From: Halomonas daqiaonensis
GTDB taxonomy: Bacteria; Pseudomonadota; Gammaproteobacteria; Pseudomonadales; Halomonadaceae
DNA: 64,000 nucleotides
Direction of reading: 5' to 3'
Assembly (NCBI RefSeq): GCF_900109725.1
Contig: NZ_FOBC01000001.1
Span: 186,001 to 250,000, forward strand
Position 1 is the stretch's first letter, and every line of letters starts with the position of its first letter. The position numbers and the translations under genes were made by a program. The notes beneath the pieces were generated by a model that saw only the letters and a program-made list of their open reading frames with translations, was not told where the DNA came from and ran no database searches. Below, piece by piece: positions 19,633 through 29,051 of the stretch.

Positions 19633-19831
19633 ATCCGCCCTCCTCTCGGCAAGCAAGTTCTCAATGCAGACAGTGTGACAGAAGCAGCAGGATCCTGGGC
19701 CTCGCCGAGACAACCGGCCAAGCAATTGAAACGGAAGCGCAAAAGGGACTTTTCATTTACCCCGCTACGCGCTAGTATACGCCTCGTTCTCGGGGCCAGG
19801 ATCAACAAGCCAGGTATCCCGAAAGCCGCAT

Positions 19832-19908
19832 CGGAGCGTGGCGCAGCTTGGTAGCGCGTTGCAATGGGGTTGCAAAGGTCGCAGGTTCGAATCCTGTCGC
19901 TCCGACCA
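19832..19908 (+). tRNA. tRNA-Pro (anticodon GGG)
   Basis: A 77-base cloverleaf. The acceptor stem CGGAGCG pairs with CGCTCCG, followed by A and an encoded CCA (19906-19908). The D arm is GGCGCAGCTTGGTAGCGC, the anticodon stem TTGCA/TGCAA encloses loop ATGGGGT with anticodon GGG at 19866-19868, and the T arm contains GGTTCGAATCC. It reads CCC and CCU codons. A terminator follows 12 bases later. Confidence 0.97.
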
Positions 19909-19919
19909 GAAACATCAAG

Positions 19920-19959
19920 AAAAACCGCCACTTACGGATCATGCCGGGTGGCGGTTTTT
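19920..19959 (+). terminator. terminator of the tRNA-Pro gene
   Basis: AAAAACCGCCAC (19920-19931) pairs with GTGGCGGTTTTT (19948-19959), a 12-bp stem with A and T ends and a 16-base loop. Confidence 0.85.
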
Positions 19960-20065
19960 CATTGTATTCCCGTCAGAGCTGTCACGGCCATGGCCGAAGA
20001 TGTTGGAAGACACGCAACGGCGACGGCTAGAATGTCACGAAGCTTCCCTAACCAAGGTGTCTCCT

Positions 20066-20314
20066 GTGTCCCGCAACGAGAGAACCATCCTGGCCTTCGA
20101 CTCGGCCGGCAACGAGTACTTCATTGACATGTTCGTCAGCGTCCGGGACCTCAGCGACCTGCAGCACACCGGCCCTGTCAGCGACGGCCCCTCCTCCTTT
20201 CGGACCCGAGAGGGCCACTCGGTCACCCACCTCGGGGGTGGCGAATTCGCCGTGACGGTACCCGGCGAGGAAGAGGCGATTACCGTCAGGACGGATGACC
20301 CGGAGTTCGTGTGA
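20066..20314 (+). CDS. small acidic protein of unknown function
   Basis: 82 residues from GTG 20066 (V-S-R-N-E-R-T-I-L-A-F-D-S-A-G-N-E-Y-F-I). It is acidic, with no signal peptide or membrane segment, and has a central Ser/Thr/Gly-rich stretch and a C-terminus of alternating hydrophobic and charged residues that suggests beta strands. AAGG lies 8 bases before the GTG. The frame is open further upstream, but that part crosses the tRNA terminator. I do not recognise the family. Third-position GC is high, like the neighbours, which supports coding. Confidence 0.55.
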   Translation: MSRNERTILAFDSAGNEYFIDMFVSVRDLSDLQHTGPVSDGPSSFRTREGHSVTHLGGGEFAVTVPGEEEAITVRTDDPEFV

Positions 20315-20356
20315 GGTTTCCCCTACCCCGACATGGCCAGATCCCCCTTGGGTATC

Positions 20357-20392
20357 GCCCTTGCATGACCATGACTTGAGTCATGCAAGGGC
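20357..20392. terminator. 13-bp hairpin after the 82-residue gene
   Basis: GCCCTTGCATGAC (20357-20369) pairs with GTCATGCAAGGGC (20380-20392), loop CATGACTTGA. It has a perfect stem but no T-run. It could terminate the upstream gene or be a protein-binding palindrome. Confidence 0.5.
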
Positions 20393-20424
20393 AGCGAAAT
20401 CACCTGCCCTTTAGGCGAGAGCGC

Positions 20425-20430
20425 TATAAT
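20425..20430 (+). promoter_or_regulatory. candidate -10 box for the DUF2188 gene
   Basis: TATAAT lies 50 bases upstream of ATG 20480. No good -35 hexamer is visible at the usual spacing. Confidence 0.35.
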
Positions 20431-20479
20431 GCAGAAAGCGCCATCCGGCAGCGCCCACCGCAGATGAGGGACAACGACC

Positions 20480-20683
20480 ATGAACCGCACGACGCATCAC
20501 GTAGTGCCGAATGCCAAGGGTGGCTGGGACGTACATAGAGGCGGCTCCCGAAGAGCCAGCCGGCATTTCGCCACCAAGACGGCTGCCGAGGCCTACGGCC
20601 GGCAGGTCAGCTTCAACCAGAAGACCGTCCTCGTCGTCCACCGCGAAGATGGGACATCCCCCGCCTCCAACGCTCAGGACTAG
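20480..20683 (+). CDS. DUF2188 family small protein
   Basis: 67 residues (M-N-R-T-T-H-H-V-V-P-N-A-K-G-G-W-D-V). The pattern H-V-V-P...G-W-D-V...S-R-x-F-x-T-K-x-x-A...V-V-H-R-x-D-G is that of DUF2188, small, basic, beta-rich proteins of unknown function often linked to stress. GAGG lies upstream of the ATG. It appears monocistronic with its own candidate -10 box. Confidence 0.82.
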   Translation: MNRTTHHVVPNAKGGWDVHRGGSRRASRHFATKTAAEAYGRQVSFNQKTVLVVHREDGTSPASNAQD

Positions 20684-20829
20684 GCCTCCAATCACCGACA
20701 GAGGGAATCTGGATCTGGCTCGATAGCGCCGCTGATGAGATCATCAGGCCGGATCATGACCTCGCCATGTTTTTGCGCGCGCAGCAGGCCGCGCAACGCC
20801 TGATTCCGCTTTCGGCAAGGAGCCACCGA

Positions 20830-21318
20830 ATGATCCGCATCAGACCCTATCAGCCCGAGGACTGGCCGGCCCTGTGGGCCATTCTCGTACCGGTCTTCCG
20901 CGCCGGCGAGACCTATGCGCTACCCCGCGACATCAGCGAGCAGGACGCTCACCGCACCTGGATCGAACTGCCCCGGGCCGTGCGCGTGGCCATCGATGAC
21001 AACGGCGAGTTGCAGGGCACCTACTTTCTCAAGGCCAACCAGGCGGGCCCCGGAGACCATGTGGCGAACTGCGGCTATATCGTCGCCCCTGCGGCCCGCG
21101 GCCACGGCGTAGCCGGGCAGATGTGCCAGCACTCCCTGGCCCTGGCGCGTGAGCTGGGATTCGTCGCCATGCAGTACAACCTGGTGGTGGCCAGCAACGA
21201 AGTGGCTATCCGGCTGTGGCAGATGCACGACTTCACGATCATCGGCACCCTACCCCGGGCCTTCCGTCATCCTGCGCTGGGCATGACGGATGCCCATGTG
21301 ATGTACCGGTTGCTATGA
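20830..21318 (+). CDS. GNAT family N-acetyltransferase
   Basis: 162 residues. The GNAT fold is supported by the N-terminal IRPYQPEDWPALWAI and the acetyl-CoA motif V-A-P-A-A-R-G-H-G-V-A-G (about residues 89-100), followed by the helix QHSLALARELGF and the later A-I-R-L-W-Q. ATG 20830 has AAGGAG upstream; the frame is open to 20767 but without family support. The substrate is unknown. It sits 82 bases before the TRAP genes on the same strand, a weak hint of co-regulation. Confidence 0.85.
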   Translation: MIRIRPYQPEDWPALWAILVPVFRAGETYALPRDISEQDAHRTWIELPRAVRVAIDDNGELQGTYFLKANQAGPGDHVANCGYIVAPAARGHGVAGQMCQHSLALARELGFVAMQYNLVVASNEVAIRLWQMHDFTIIGTLPRAFRHPALGMTDAHVMYRLL

Positions 21319-21400
21319 GCCACGCCCATGCTCCAATTGACCGCCGGCACCGGCCTCGGGCATGCTCACCAAGTGACTGACTCACCGAAGGAAAATTACA

Positions 21401-22396
21401 ATGAAACGTTTCACACGCAGCACGCTGGCACTCTCCGTCTCCCTTGCAGTGGTCGCCGGCGCCCAGGCCAGTGACTTCGCCGACATGGACCCCGTGACGC
21501 TGCGTCTGGCCCACGTGGTCAACGAGCAAGATGGCTTCCATATCGCCGCCGAGAAGTTCGAGGAACTAGTCGAGGAGCGCACCGAGGGCAAGGTGGATAT
21601 CGAGATCTACCCCAACGCCAGCCTCGGCGACGAGCGCACCCTGCTCGAGGGCATGCAGATCGGCACCGTGGACATGGGTGTGATCACCAATGGTCCTGTG
21701 GCCAATTTTCTGGAAGAGATGGCGGTCTTCGAACTGCCCTTCCTGTTCCCCTCTCCCGAGGCGGCCTACGCGGTGCTCGATGGCGAGATCGGCCAGGAAC
21801 TGCTCGACCGCCTGTCCGAGGTCAACCTCAAGGGCCTGGCCTACGCCGAGCGCGGCTTTCGCAACCTGACCAACAGCGAACGCCCGGTGGAAAGCCCAGC
21901 GGACATCGACGGCCTGCGTATTCGCGTGATGGAGAACCCGGTCTACGTGGATACCTTCCGCGAACTGGGTGCCAACGCCGTGCCCATGGCCTGGACAGAG
22001 GCGCTGACGGCCATGCAGCAGGGCACCATCGATGGCCAGGAGAACCCGGTCAACGTCATCCACTCCTTCAAGCTCTACGAGACCCAGGATCACATGACGC
22101 TGTCGCGGCATACCTATGCGCCGGCGATCTTCGTGATGGGCATGCCGGTCTGGAATGATCTGCCTGAAGCCGCCCAACAGGTAATGGAGGAGGCCGCCCA
22201 GGAAGCCGCCGAGCACGAGCGCCAGGTCAACGCCGAGATGCAGGCCAAGCAGTTGGCGGAGCTGCGCGAGGCCGGCATGCAGATCGTCGAGGAACCCGAC
22301 ATTGCCGCCTTCCAGAGCGCCGTGGCCCCGGTCTACGAGAAATATGGTGAGCAATTCGGCGACTACCTACCGCGCATCCAGGAGGCGCTGGAGTAA
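21401..22396 (+). CDS. dctP: TRAP transporter substrate-binding protein (DctP type)
   Basis: 331 residues with a Sec signal peptide (about 1-23, ending AQAS). The DctP pattern is present: P-V-T-L-R-L-A-H-V-V-N, I-E-I-Y-P-N-A-S-L-G-D-E-R, L-K-G-L-A-Y-A-E-R-G-F-R and G-L-R-I-R-V-M-E-N. The Arg in the last motif normally binds the carboxylate of the ligand. It is a periplasmic solute receptor, probably for an organic acid; the exact substrate cannot be read from the sequence. It is followed directly by dctQ. Confidence 0.93.
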   Translation: MKRFTRSTLALSVSLAVVAGAQASDFADMDPVTLRLAHVVNEQDGFHIAAEKFEELVEERTEGKVDIEIYPNASLGDERTLLEGMQIGTVDMGVITNGPVANFLEEMAVFELPFLFPSPEAAYAVLDGEIGQELLDRLSEVNLKGLAYAERGFRNLTNSERPVESPADIDGLRIRVMENPVYVDTFRELGANAVPMAWTEALTAMQQGTIDGQENPVNVIHSFKLYETQDHMTLSRHTYAPAIFVMGMPVWNDLPEAAQQVMEEAAQEAAEHERQVNAEMQAKQLAELREAGMQIVEEPDIAAFQSAVAPVYEKYGEQFGDYLPRIQEALE

Positions 22397-22900
22397 GTGA
22401 CCTCTATCGCCCATTCCCTGCTGCGACCGCTGCGGTGGAGTGAGCGCGCCCTCGACGTCGTCATCGCCCCCGTCGTCTTCACGGCGATGGCGGCGTTGAT
22501 CGGAGTGATAACCCTGCAGGTCGTCTCGCGGGTGTTCTTCACTGCGGTGGGCTGGACCGAGGAGGTGGCCCGCTTCCTGCTGGTGTGGATCACCTTCCTC
22601 GGCGCCACCCTGGCCTTCCGCCGAAGCCGGCATATCGCCGTAACCTTCGTCGTCGACGCCCTGCCCGACCTGCCCCGCCGCCTGGTGCGCATCGCCGCGC
22701 TGATGGTGGCCCTGGGTTTCCTGGCCGCCCTGGTCGCGATCGGCATCGAATACATGCAGGTGCAGAGCTTCCAGAAGTCGGCCTCGCTGCGCATCTCCAT
22801 GACCTGGATCTACCTGGTAATCCCGTTCTCCGCGGCGATCATGGCCTGGTGTGCGCTGGTCGACCTACTGGAGCTGATCATCGAGGAACCTCCCCCGTGA
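22397..22900 (+). CDS. dctQ: TRAP transporter small permease (DctQ type)
   Basis: 167 residues with four membrane helices. The helix 2 region E-E-V-A-R-F-L-L-V-W-I-T-F-L-G-A is the DctQ signature. The GTG start at 22397 directly follows the dctP stop, and GGAG lies within the end of dctP. Its stop overlaps the dctM start as GTGA. Confidence 0.93.
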   Translation: MTSIAHSLLRPLRWSERALDVVIAPVVFTAMAALIGVITLQVVSRVFFTAVGWTEEVARFLLVWITFLGATLAFRRSRHIAVTFVVDALPDLPRRLVRIAALMVALGFLAALVAIGIEYMQVQSFQKSASLRISMTWIYLVIPFSAAIMAWCALVDLLELIIEEPPP

Positions 22901-24156
22901 CGGCCTTGCTGTTCGTGCTGTTTTTTATCTTCATGCTGCTGGGAGTACCCATCGCCCTGGCCATCGGCGCCAGCACCCTGCTGGCCCTCAATGCCCAGGG
23001 CGTCCCGCTGATGGTAGTCACCCAGCAGATGTTCCAGGGCATCAATTCCTTCGCCCTGGTGGCGGTTCCCATGTTCATCCTGGCAGGCGACCTGATGGCC
23101 CAGGGCAAGGTGAGCGAGAAACTGGTCGACTTCGCCGATTCGCTGTTCGGCTTCCTCAAGGGCGGTCTCTCCATCGTCTCGGTGGGCGCCGGCATGTTCT
23201 TCGCTGCCATCTCCGGCTCAGGTGCCGCGACCACCGCCGCAGTGGGCTCGAGCCTGGTGCCGGAGCTGCGCAAGAAGGGCTACGAGCCGGCCTCGGCGGC
23301 GAGCCTGATCGCCGCCAGCGGCACCATCGGCGTGGTGATCCCACCCTCGGTGCCGATGATCATCTACGCGGTGATCGCCCAGCAGTCGGTCTCGAAGCTC
23401 TTCCTCAGCGGCATCATCCCCGGTATCGCCATGGGCCTGGGGCTTGCCTCCATCGCCATCGTCCAGGCCTATCGGCGCAACTACCCCCGTGGCACGGCCT
23501 TATCGCCGGCCACCATCTGGCGGACCTTCAGGAGCGCGAGCTGGGGCCTGGCGACGCCGGTGATCATCCTCGGCGGCATCTTCTCGGGCGTGTTTACCCC
23601 TAGCGAAGCGGCCGTGGTGGCCGTCAACTATGCACTGCTGGTGTCGCTGTTCGTCTACCGTGATCTAAGCCTCGCCGACATCTACCGCGTCCTGATCCGC
23701 TCGGCGATCACTACCTCGGTGATCATGCTGGTGATCGCCACCTCGGCGGTACTGAGCTGGACGCTCTCCAGTTGGCAGGTGCCCGGCGCCATCGCCCAGG
23801 CGGTACTGTCACTGTCCACCAATCCCTTTGTGATCATGCTGCTGGTGGTGGCGGTGATCCTGCTCACCGGGGTGTTCATCGAGACGGCCAGTGCCCTGAT
23901 CATCCTGACACCGGTGCTGCTGCCGCTGGTGACCCAGTTGGGCATCGATCCGATCCACTTCGGTCTGATCATCGTGGTGGGGCTGGCCATCGGCATGATC
24001 ACCCCGCCGGTGGCGATCAACCTCTACGTGGCATCCTCGGTCACCCAATTACCGCTGGAGCAGATCACTCGTGCCATCATTCCCTACCTATTGGGACTGA
24101 TCGCGGTACTGCTGCTGGTGGTCTATGTCCCGATACTGCTGGGTCTTTCCGGCTAG
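22897..24156 (+). CDS. dctM: TRAP transporter large permease (DctM type)
   Basis: 419 residues from a GTG start (V-T-A-L-L-F-V-L-F), about twelve membrane segments. The DctM motifs S-G-S-G-A-A-T-T-A-A-V-G, I-P-P-S-V-P-M-I-I-Y-A and I-T-P-P-V-A-I-N-L-Y are present. It forms the Na+-coupled translocation channel with DctQ. An ORF continuing upstream to 22585 lies out of frame inside dctQ and is not used. Confidence 0.94.
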   Translation: MTALLFVLFFIFMLLGVPIALAIGASTLLALNAQGVPLMVVTQQMFQGINSFALVAVPMFILAGDLMAQGKVSEKLVDFADSLFGFLKGGLSIVSVGAGMFFAAISGSGAATTAAVGSSLVPELRKKGYEPASAASLIAASGTIGVVIPPSVPMIIYAVIAQQSVSKLFLSGIIPGIAMGLGLASIAIVQAYRRNYPRGTALSPATIWRTFRSASWGLATPVIILGGIFSGVFTPSEAAVVAVNYALLVSLFVYRDLSLADIYRVLIRSAITTSVIMLVIATSAVLSWTLSSWQVPGAIAQAVLSLSTNPFVIMLLVVAVILLTGVFIETASALIILTPVLLPLVTQLGIDPIHFGLIIVVGLAIGMITPPVAINLYVASSVTQLPLEQITRAIIPYLLGLIAVLLLVVYVPILLGLSG

Positions 24157-24168
24157 GAGAATTTCCCG

Positions 24169-24360
24169 ATGCATCGATTGATAATACCTGTCGCCGGCTT
24201 GCTCGCCATGGCCCTGCTGGCCAGTTGCACCACCTACACCTGGGAGGACGGCCGCCGTGAAACCGTGTGGGGTGTGCCTGCCGAGGACGAGACCAAGACA
24301 CGCGAGGAACGCCAGGCCGAGGGTGTCGAATACCGCAAGCCCGGCGAGCTCCCCGAGTGA
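24169..24360 (+). CDS. small lipoprotein downstream of the TRAP genes
   Basis: 63 residues. The signal peptide ends in the lipobox L-L-A-S-C, giving lipidated Cys20; a hydrophilic, acidic tail follows (EDETKTREERQAEG). AGGAG precedes the ATG, and the gene starts 12 bases after dctM, so it probably belongs to the same transcript. No family recognised. Size and position suggest an envelope accessory, which is inference. Confidence 0.75.
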   Translation: MHRLIIPVAGLLAMALLASCTTYTWEDGRRETVWGVPAEDETKTREERQAEGVEYRKPGELPE

Positions 24361-24381
24361 CGACCATGGCCTGTTTCGATT

Positions 24382-24987
24382 CTATGCCCTGCGAAACACC
24401 ACGCTGAGGTTATTGGCCGGCATGGCCACCACCCGTTCGAGGCCGAGACCGCATCGCTCTGCCTCGGCCGTTACTGCCGTCAGGTCACGGATCCCCCAAC
24501 GCGGGTCGCGGGCCCGGAGATCAGCATCGAAGGCTTCATTACTGGGCGCGGTGTGTTGTCCGTCGCGGCGAAAGGGACCGTAGAGATAGAGCACCCCGCC
24601 CGGTACCAGAGAGTCTCCGGCGCTCGCCATCAGTGCCTCGCTGACCGCCCAGGGCGAGATATGGATCAGGTTGATGGCCACGATCGCCTCGAAGGAGCCC
24701 TTGGGCCAGCTGTCGTGATCGGTGACATCGAGCCGGATCGGCGCGGCCAGGTTGGGTTGCCCGGTTCCCTCGCGCCATGCGTCGATGGAAGCCAACGCCC
24801 GGGGGTTGGGGTCGCTGGGCTGCCAAGCCCAGCCGGGCCTGGCACCGGCAAGGTACACGGCATGTTCTCCACTACCGCTGGCCACCTCCAGCACTCGCGC
24901 CCTCACAGGCAGGACGTTCTGCAGCACCTCGAGGATCGGCTGGCGGTTACGCGCCACGGCAGGGCTCTTCAAGCGTGGGTCGTTCAT
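24382..24987 (-). CDS. DUF938 family SAM-dependent methyltransferase-like protein
   Basis: 201 residues. It has a class I methyltransferase core with motif I V-L-E-V-A-S-G-S-G-E-H-A (about 37-48), an acidic end of strand 2 (Q-P-S-D-P-N), D-V-T-D-H-D, and the strand-4 motif A-I-V-A-I-N-L-I-H-I-S-P-W. These match DUF938 proteins, whose substrate is unknown. ATG 24987 has GAGGAG upstream. It lies convergent to the lipoprotein gene, 21 bases apart. Confidence 0.87.
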   Translation of the reverse strand: MNDPRLKSPAVARNRQPILEVLQNVLPVRARVLEVASGSGEHAVYLAGARPGWAWQPSDPNPRALASIDAWREGTGQPNLAAPIRLDVTDHDSWPKGSFEAIVAINLIHISPWAVSEALMASAGDSLVPGGVLYLYGPFRRDGQHTAPSNEAFDADLRARDPRWGIRDLTAVTAEAERCGLGLERVVAMPANNLSVVFRRA

Positions 24988-25020
24988 GGTACTCCTCATG
25001 GCTGATGTTTCGGGAGATGG

Positions 25021-26043
25021 CTATTTCCGGCCCCTGGGCTTGCGGGACGGACCTGCGGTCGGGCGGCGTGGTCCTTTTCCCGGCTTACTCCCCGGCTTTC
25101 GTGAGCCGGACGTCTTGCCATCCGGCGGTGGCTTCCCTGCTTGAGCCTTTGCGCCATGAGTCTTGCCGGCTGCCTTGCGTCTTGCCGGCTTGCCGGCGGC
25201 GGGCTTGCCACCATCGCCCCGCCGAGGCGTGCCCCGCTTCTGCGTACCCTGCTTGCCGATATCGGCCTTGCGGCCCTTGTTCCTGGCGGATCGGCGGCCA
25301 TTGCCCTGAACCTCGGAGGAGGAGTGCTCGGTCAGGGAGAGAATCTTTGCCACTTCGGCCGGCGTCAGGTCCCGCCACTCACCCGGCGCCAGCCCCTTGA
25401 GCGAGACGTTCATGATGCGGATCCGCTCGAGCTTCACCACGTCATAGCCGAACACCTCGCACATGCGGCGGATCTGGCGGTTGAGCCCCTGGACCAGGGT
25501 GATGTTGAAGACGAAACGGGACTCCTTGACCACTCGGCACTTGCGGGTGACCTCGCCGAGGATCGGTACGCCCCTGCCCATGCCGGTGATGAACTCATCG
25601 GTGATCGGCTTGTTGACGGTGACCCGATACTCTTTCTCGTGCTGATTGCTCGCCCGCAGGATGCGATTGACCAGATCGCCGTTGTTAGTCAGGAAGATCA
25701 ATCCCTGGGAATCCTTGTCCAGACGACCGACGGGAAAGATCCTGGCACCATGCTTCACGAAGTCGACGATATTGGCCTTCTCGCCGGGATCCGTGGTGCT
25801 GACGATACCCACCGGCTTGTTGAGGGCAATGAATACCAGGTCCTCTTCTTCCAGCGCCAGGGGCTCGACGACCTGGCCATTGACCTTCACCACGCTACCC
25901 GGGAAGACCTGGTCACCGGGGGTGGCGCGCCGGCCGTCGATATGGACACTGCCCTGCTCGATGTAACGGTCCGCCTCTCGACGAGAGCAAAGGCCGCTCT
26001 CGCTGATGTACTTGTTGATCCGTTTCGAGAGGGTCTGAGACAT
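25021..26043 (-). CDS. rluF: 23S rRNA pseudouridine synthase RluF
   Basis: 340 residues. An S4 domain (about 7-60, [15 protein letters not shown]) is followed by a RluB/E/F-type catalytic domain with [10 protein letters not shown]; Asp109 is the catalytic aspartate. The sequence follows E. coli RluF closely through [10 protein letters not shown], and RluF modifies U2604 of 23S rRNA. The last hundred residues are a low-complexity Lys/Arg/Gly/Pro tail, probably disordered and RNA-binding. ATG 26043 gives the family start. Confidence 0.92.
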   Translation of the reverse strand: MSQTLSKRINKYISESGLCSRREADRYIEQGSVHIDGRRATPGDQVFPGSVVKVNGQVVEPLALEEEDLVFIALNKPVGIVSTTDPGEKANIVDFVKHGARIFPVGRLDKDSQGLIFLTNNGDLVNRILRASNQHEKEYRVTVNKPITDEFITGMGRGVPILGEVTRKCRVVKESRFVFNITLVQGLNRQIRRMCEVFGYDVVKLERIRIMNVSLKGLAPGEWRDLTPAEVAKILSLTEHSSSEVQGNGRRSARNKGRKADIGKQGTQKRGTPRRGDGGKPAAGKPARRKAAGKTHGAKAQAGKPPPDGKTSGSRKPGSKPGKGPRRPTAGPSRKPRGRK

Positions 26044-26267
26044 GTAACGCGTCCGGGACGAAGACAAGGAAGAGCCGCGATGACACGGCACGATGCCGGG
26101 CAGTGTAAGGGGTGATCTGCCAGACGGCCAGCCGTCCCGTCTGGCCATTTTTGCGACCTGCCGATCCCGCTGGACAAGGCTTGTCGGGAAACCCTTGCGC
26201 TGGATCACTGCGGTGCAACAGGCTGTATGATAAATCGTGGATACTGGCTCCCCAACGGAGGAAACGG

Positions 26268-29036
26268 ATGACCGATCGCCCCCACAACGGGCCCGTCGAC
26301 TGGCACGCCCTCTCGACCGAGGAGGCCCTGCAGCGCCTCGAGGGTCGCGCCGAAGGATTGGACAGCACGGAGGCCGAGCGTCGACTTGCCGAACATGGCC
26401 CCAATCAGCTCAAGCAGGCCCAGGCACGCCCCTGGTGGAAGCGCCTGCTGGAGCAGTTCAACAATATCCTGATGCTGGTGCTGATCGTCGCGGCCATTGC
26501 CAGCCTAGGACTCGGCCATACGCTGGACGCCACGGCCATCTTCGGCGTGGTGCTGATCATCGCCCTGATCGGCTTCATTCAGGAGGGCAAGGCCGAACAG
26601 GCGCTGGAGAGCATTCGCCAGATGCTCTCGCCACAGGCCAATGTACTGCGCGATGGCCGTCGCGAAACAATCCCCGCCGAGGAACTGGTGCCGGGCGATA
26701 TCGTGCTGGTGGAGAGCGGCGACCGGGTGCCGGCCGACCTGCGCCTGCTGGAGGCCCGGCGCTTTCGCACCGAGGAGGCCTCACTGACCGGCGAGTCGAC
26801 CCCGGTGGACAAGGACACGACGGCCGTGGACGACGAGGCGGATTTGGGCGATCGCACCAGTATGGCCTATGCGAGCACTATCGTGGTCCAGGGCAACGCC
26901 CGAGGCCTGGTGGTAGAGACCGGCGCCCATACTCAGATCGGGCGCATCTCGGAGATGCTGCGTGGGGTCGAGCAGTTGAAGACCCCGCTGCTGCGCCAGA
27001 TCGACCGCGCCGGCCAGGTGCTGGCTTTCTTCATTCTGGTGGCCGCCGCCCTCACCGGTGCCTTTGGTGCCCTGGTACACGGTCAGCCGCTAGGCGAGAT
27101 GTTCATGGCCGCGGTGGGCCTGGCGGTGGCCGCCATCCCCGAGGGCCTGCCCGCCATCGTCACCATCGGCCTGGCGCTGGGCGTGCAGGCCATGGCCAGC
27201 CGTAATGCCATCATCCGCCGCCTGCCAGCAGTGGAGACCCTGGGCTCCATTTCCACCATCTTCTCCGACAAGACCGGCACCCTGACCCGCAACGAGATGA
27301 CCGCCCAGGCAATCTGGCTGCCGCACGGCGAGGTGCATATCGAGGGCATCGGCTTCTCCCCGGAAGGCAGCTTCCATCGCATCAGCGACGGCAAGCCCGA
27401 GGGGGCGGCACTCGACCTGGACGAAGACCACGCCCTGCGCCACTTCCTCAAGGTGGGGGTGCTGTGCAATGACGCCGAACTAGCGGAAGAGGAGGGCCGC
27501 TGGAAGATTCACGGCGATCCCACGGAGGGCGCTTTGGTGGTGGCCGCCGCCAAGGCCGGACTGACCGCCGAGAAACTGCGCGGCGACCACTCTCGCCGTG
27601 ACGCCATCCCCTTCGAATCCGAACGTAAATATATGGCCACCCTCCACGAGGTGGATGGAGAACAACTTCTGCTGGTCAAGGGCGCCCCGGACCGGCTACT
27701 GGAAATGTGCCACCGGGTCCGCCACGGCAGTGAGGTAAGCGAGCTGGACGTCGAGCTCTGGGAAGAGCGCATCCATGCCCTCTCCGAGCGCGGTCTGCGG
27801 GTGCTGGCGCTGGCCGAGAAGCGGGTGAGCGACATCCATGAGCTGGTCGACGAACACGCCGAAGAGGAACTGGTGCTGCTGGGGCTGGTTGGCCTGCTCG
27901 ACCCGCCCCGGGACGAGGCGATCGAGGCAGTGAAGGACTGCCTTGCCGCCGGTATCCGCCCGGTGATGATCACCGGTGATCATGCGGTCACGGCCCTGGC
28001 CATCGCCAAGCAGCTGGGCTTCGCCCACACCGAGCGGGGCATCAGCGGCCGCGAGATCGAGGCACTGTCGGACGCCGAGCTCGAGGCGATCATCCTCGAG
28101 GTGGACGTCTTTGCCCGTGCAGCACCGGAGCACAAACTGCGCCTGGTACAGGCCATGCAGGCCAAGGGCGGGATATGCGCCATGACCGGCGACGGGGTCA
28201 ACGACGGCCCGGCCCTCAAGCGCGCCGACGTCGGCGTCGCCATGGGAATTCAGGGCACCGAGGCCGCCAAGGAAGCCGCCGAAATGGTGCTGGCCGACGA
28301 TAACTTCGCCACCATCGTCGGCGCCATCCGCGAAGGCCGCAAGGTCTACGACAACATTCGCAAGACCATCACCTTCCTGCTGCCCACCAACGGCGGCCAG
28401 GGCCTGGCCATCATGCTCGCCGTGCTGGCCGGCACCACCCTGCCGGTGACCCCGCTTCAGGCGCTGTGGGTCAACATGGTGGTGGCGGTCACCCTTGGCC
28501 TGGCACTGGCCTTCGAGGACGCCGAGCAAGACATCATGGTCCGACCACCTCGGGATCCCGACGCCTCGCTGCTGGACCTCTTCCTGCTGTGGCGGGTGGT
28601 GTTCGTCTCCATGTTGCTGCTGGTCGGTGTCTTCGGCATGTTCAGCTGGATCCTCCAGCACGGCGGAAGCGAGATGCTGGCCCGCACCGGTGCGGTCAAC
28701 ATGCTGGTGATGGGCAGCGCCGCCTACCTGATCAACAGCCGTTACCTGCTGCTCAGCACCCTTTCCATGGCAGGCATCTTCGGCAGCCGCCCGGTCTGGG
28801 CTTCCATCGGGATCATCGTGATGCTGCAGCTGGGCTGGACCTATCTGCCCTTCATGCAAGTGATCTTCGGTAGCGAGGGACTGGGCCTCGGCCACTGGGG
28901 CGTGATACTGGCCGGCAGCCTGGCGATCTATCTGGTCGTGGAGGCGGAGAAGAGGGTGCTTCGCCATCACCAGGGCGGGGATGCTACGACCGAAAATGCC
29001 AGCGAAAATCCGCAGGATCGCGCCCAGCCGCGCTGA
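26268..29036 (+). CDS. P2-type cation-transporting ATPase
   Basis: 922 residues. In order: an N-terminal cation ATPase domain (about 10-80), M1-M2, the actuator domain with T-G-E-S (174-177), M3-M4 with P-E-G-L-P (291-295), phosphorylated Asp334 in D-K-T-G-T-L-T, the nucleotide-binding domain, T-G-D-G-V-N-D, and a six-helix C-terminus. Overall it resembles Ca2+-type pumps (SERCA/PMR1/CtpF), but the M6 motif reads W-V-N-M-V-V-A-V-T where SERCA has W-V-N-L-V-T-D-G-L. The key aspartate is therefore missing and the ion is uncertain. GGAGG lies before ATG 26268. It is convergent with hrpB. Confidence 0.9.
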   Translation: MTDRPHNGPVDWHALSTEEALQRLEGRAEGLDSTEAERRLAEHGPNQLKQAQARPWWKRLLEQFNNILMLVLIVAAIASLGLGHTLDATAIFGVVLIIALIGFIQEGKAEQALESIRQMLSPQANVLRDGRRETIPAEELVPGDIVLVESGDRVPADLRLLEARRFRTEEASLTGESTPVDKDTTAVDDEADLGDRTSMAYASTIVVQGNARGLVVETGAHTQIGRISEMLRGVEQLKTPLLRQIDRAGQVLAFFILVAAALTGAFGALVHGQPLGEMFMAAVGLAVAAIPEGLPAIVTIGLALGVQAMASRNAIIRRLPAVETLGSISTIFSDKTGTLTRNEMTAQAIWLPHGEVHIEGIGFSPEGSFHRISDGKPEGAALDLDEDHALRHFLKVGVLCNDAELAEEEGRWKIHGDPTEGALVVAAAKAGLTAEKLRGDHSRRDAIPFESERKYMATLHEVDGEQLLLVKGAPDRLLEMCHRVRHGSEVSELDVELWEERIHALSERGLRVLALAEKRVSDIHELVDEHAEEELVLLGLVGLLDPPRDEAIEAVKDCLAAGIRPVMITGDHAVTALAIAKQLGFAHTERGISGREIEALSDAELEAIILEVDVFARAAPEHKLRLVQAMQAKGGICAMTGDGVNDGPALKRADVGVAMGIQGTEAAKEAAEMVLADDNFATIVGAIREGRKVYDNIRKTITFLLPTNGGQGLAIMLAVLAGTTLPVTPLQALWVNMVVAVTLGLALAFEDAEQDIMVRPPRDPDASLLDLFLLWRVVFVSMLLLVGVFGMFSWILQHGGSEMLARTGAVNMLVMGSAAYLINSRYLLLSTLSMAGIFGSRPVWASIGIIVMLQLGWTYLPFMQVIFGSEGLGLGHWGVILAGSLAIYLVVEAEKRVLRHHQGGDATTENASENPQDRAQPR

Positions 29037-29051
29037 GGCCAGCTCAACCTG

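Noticed and set aside
19838..20065. Upstream continuation of the 82-residue protein across the tRNA
   Set aside because: It would translate the tRNA-Pro gene and its terminator. The GTG at 20066 with AAGG upstream is a better start.
19832..20830. Prophage or island integrated at tRNA-Pro
   Set aside because: There is no integrase, no direct repeat of the tRNA 3-prime end that I can find nearby, and base composition does not change.
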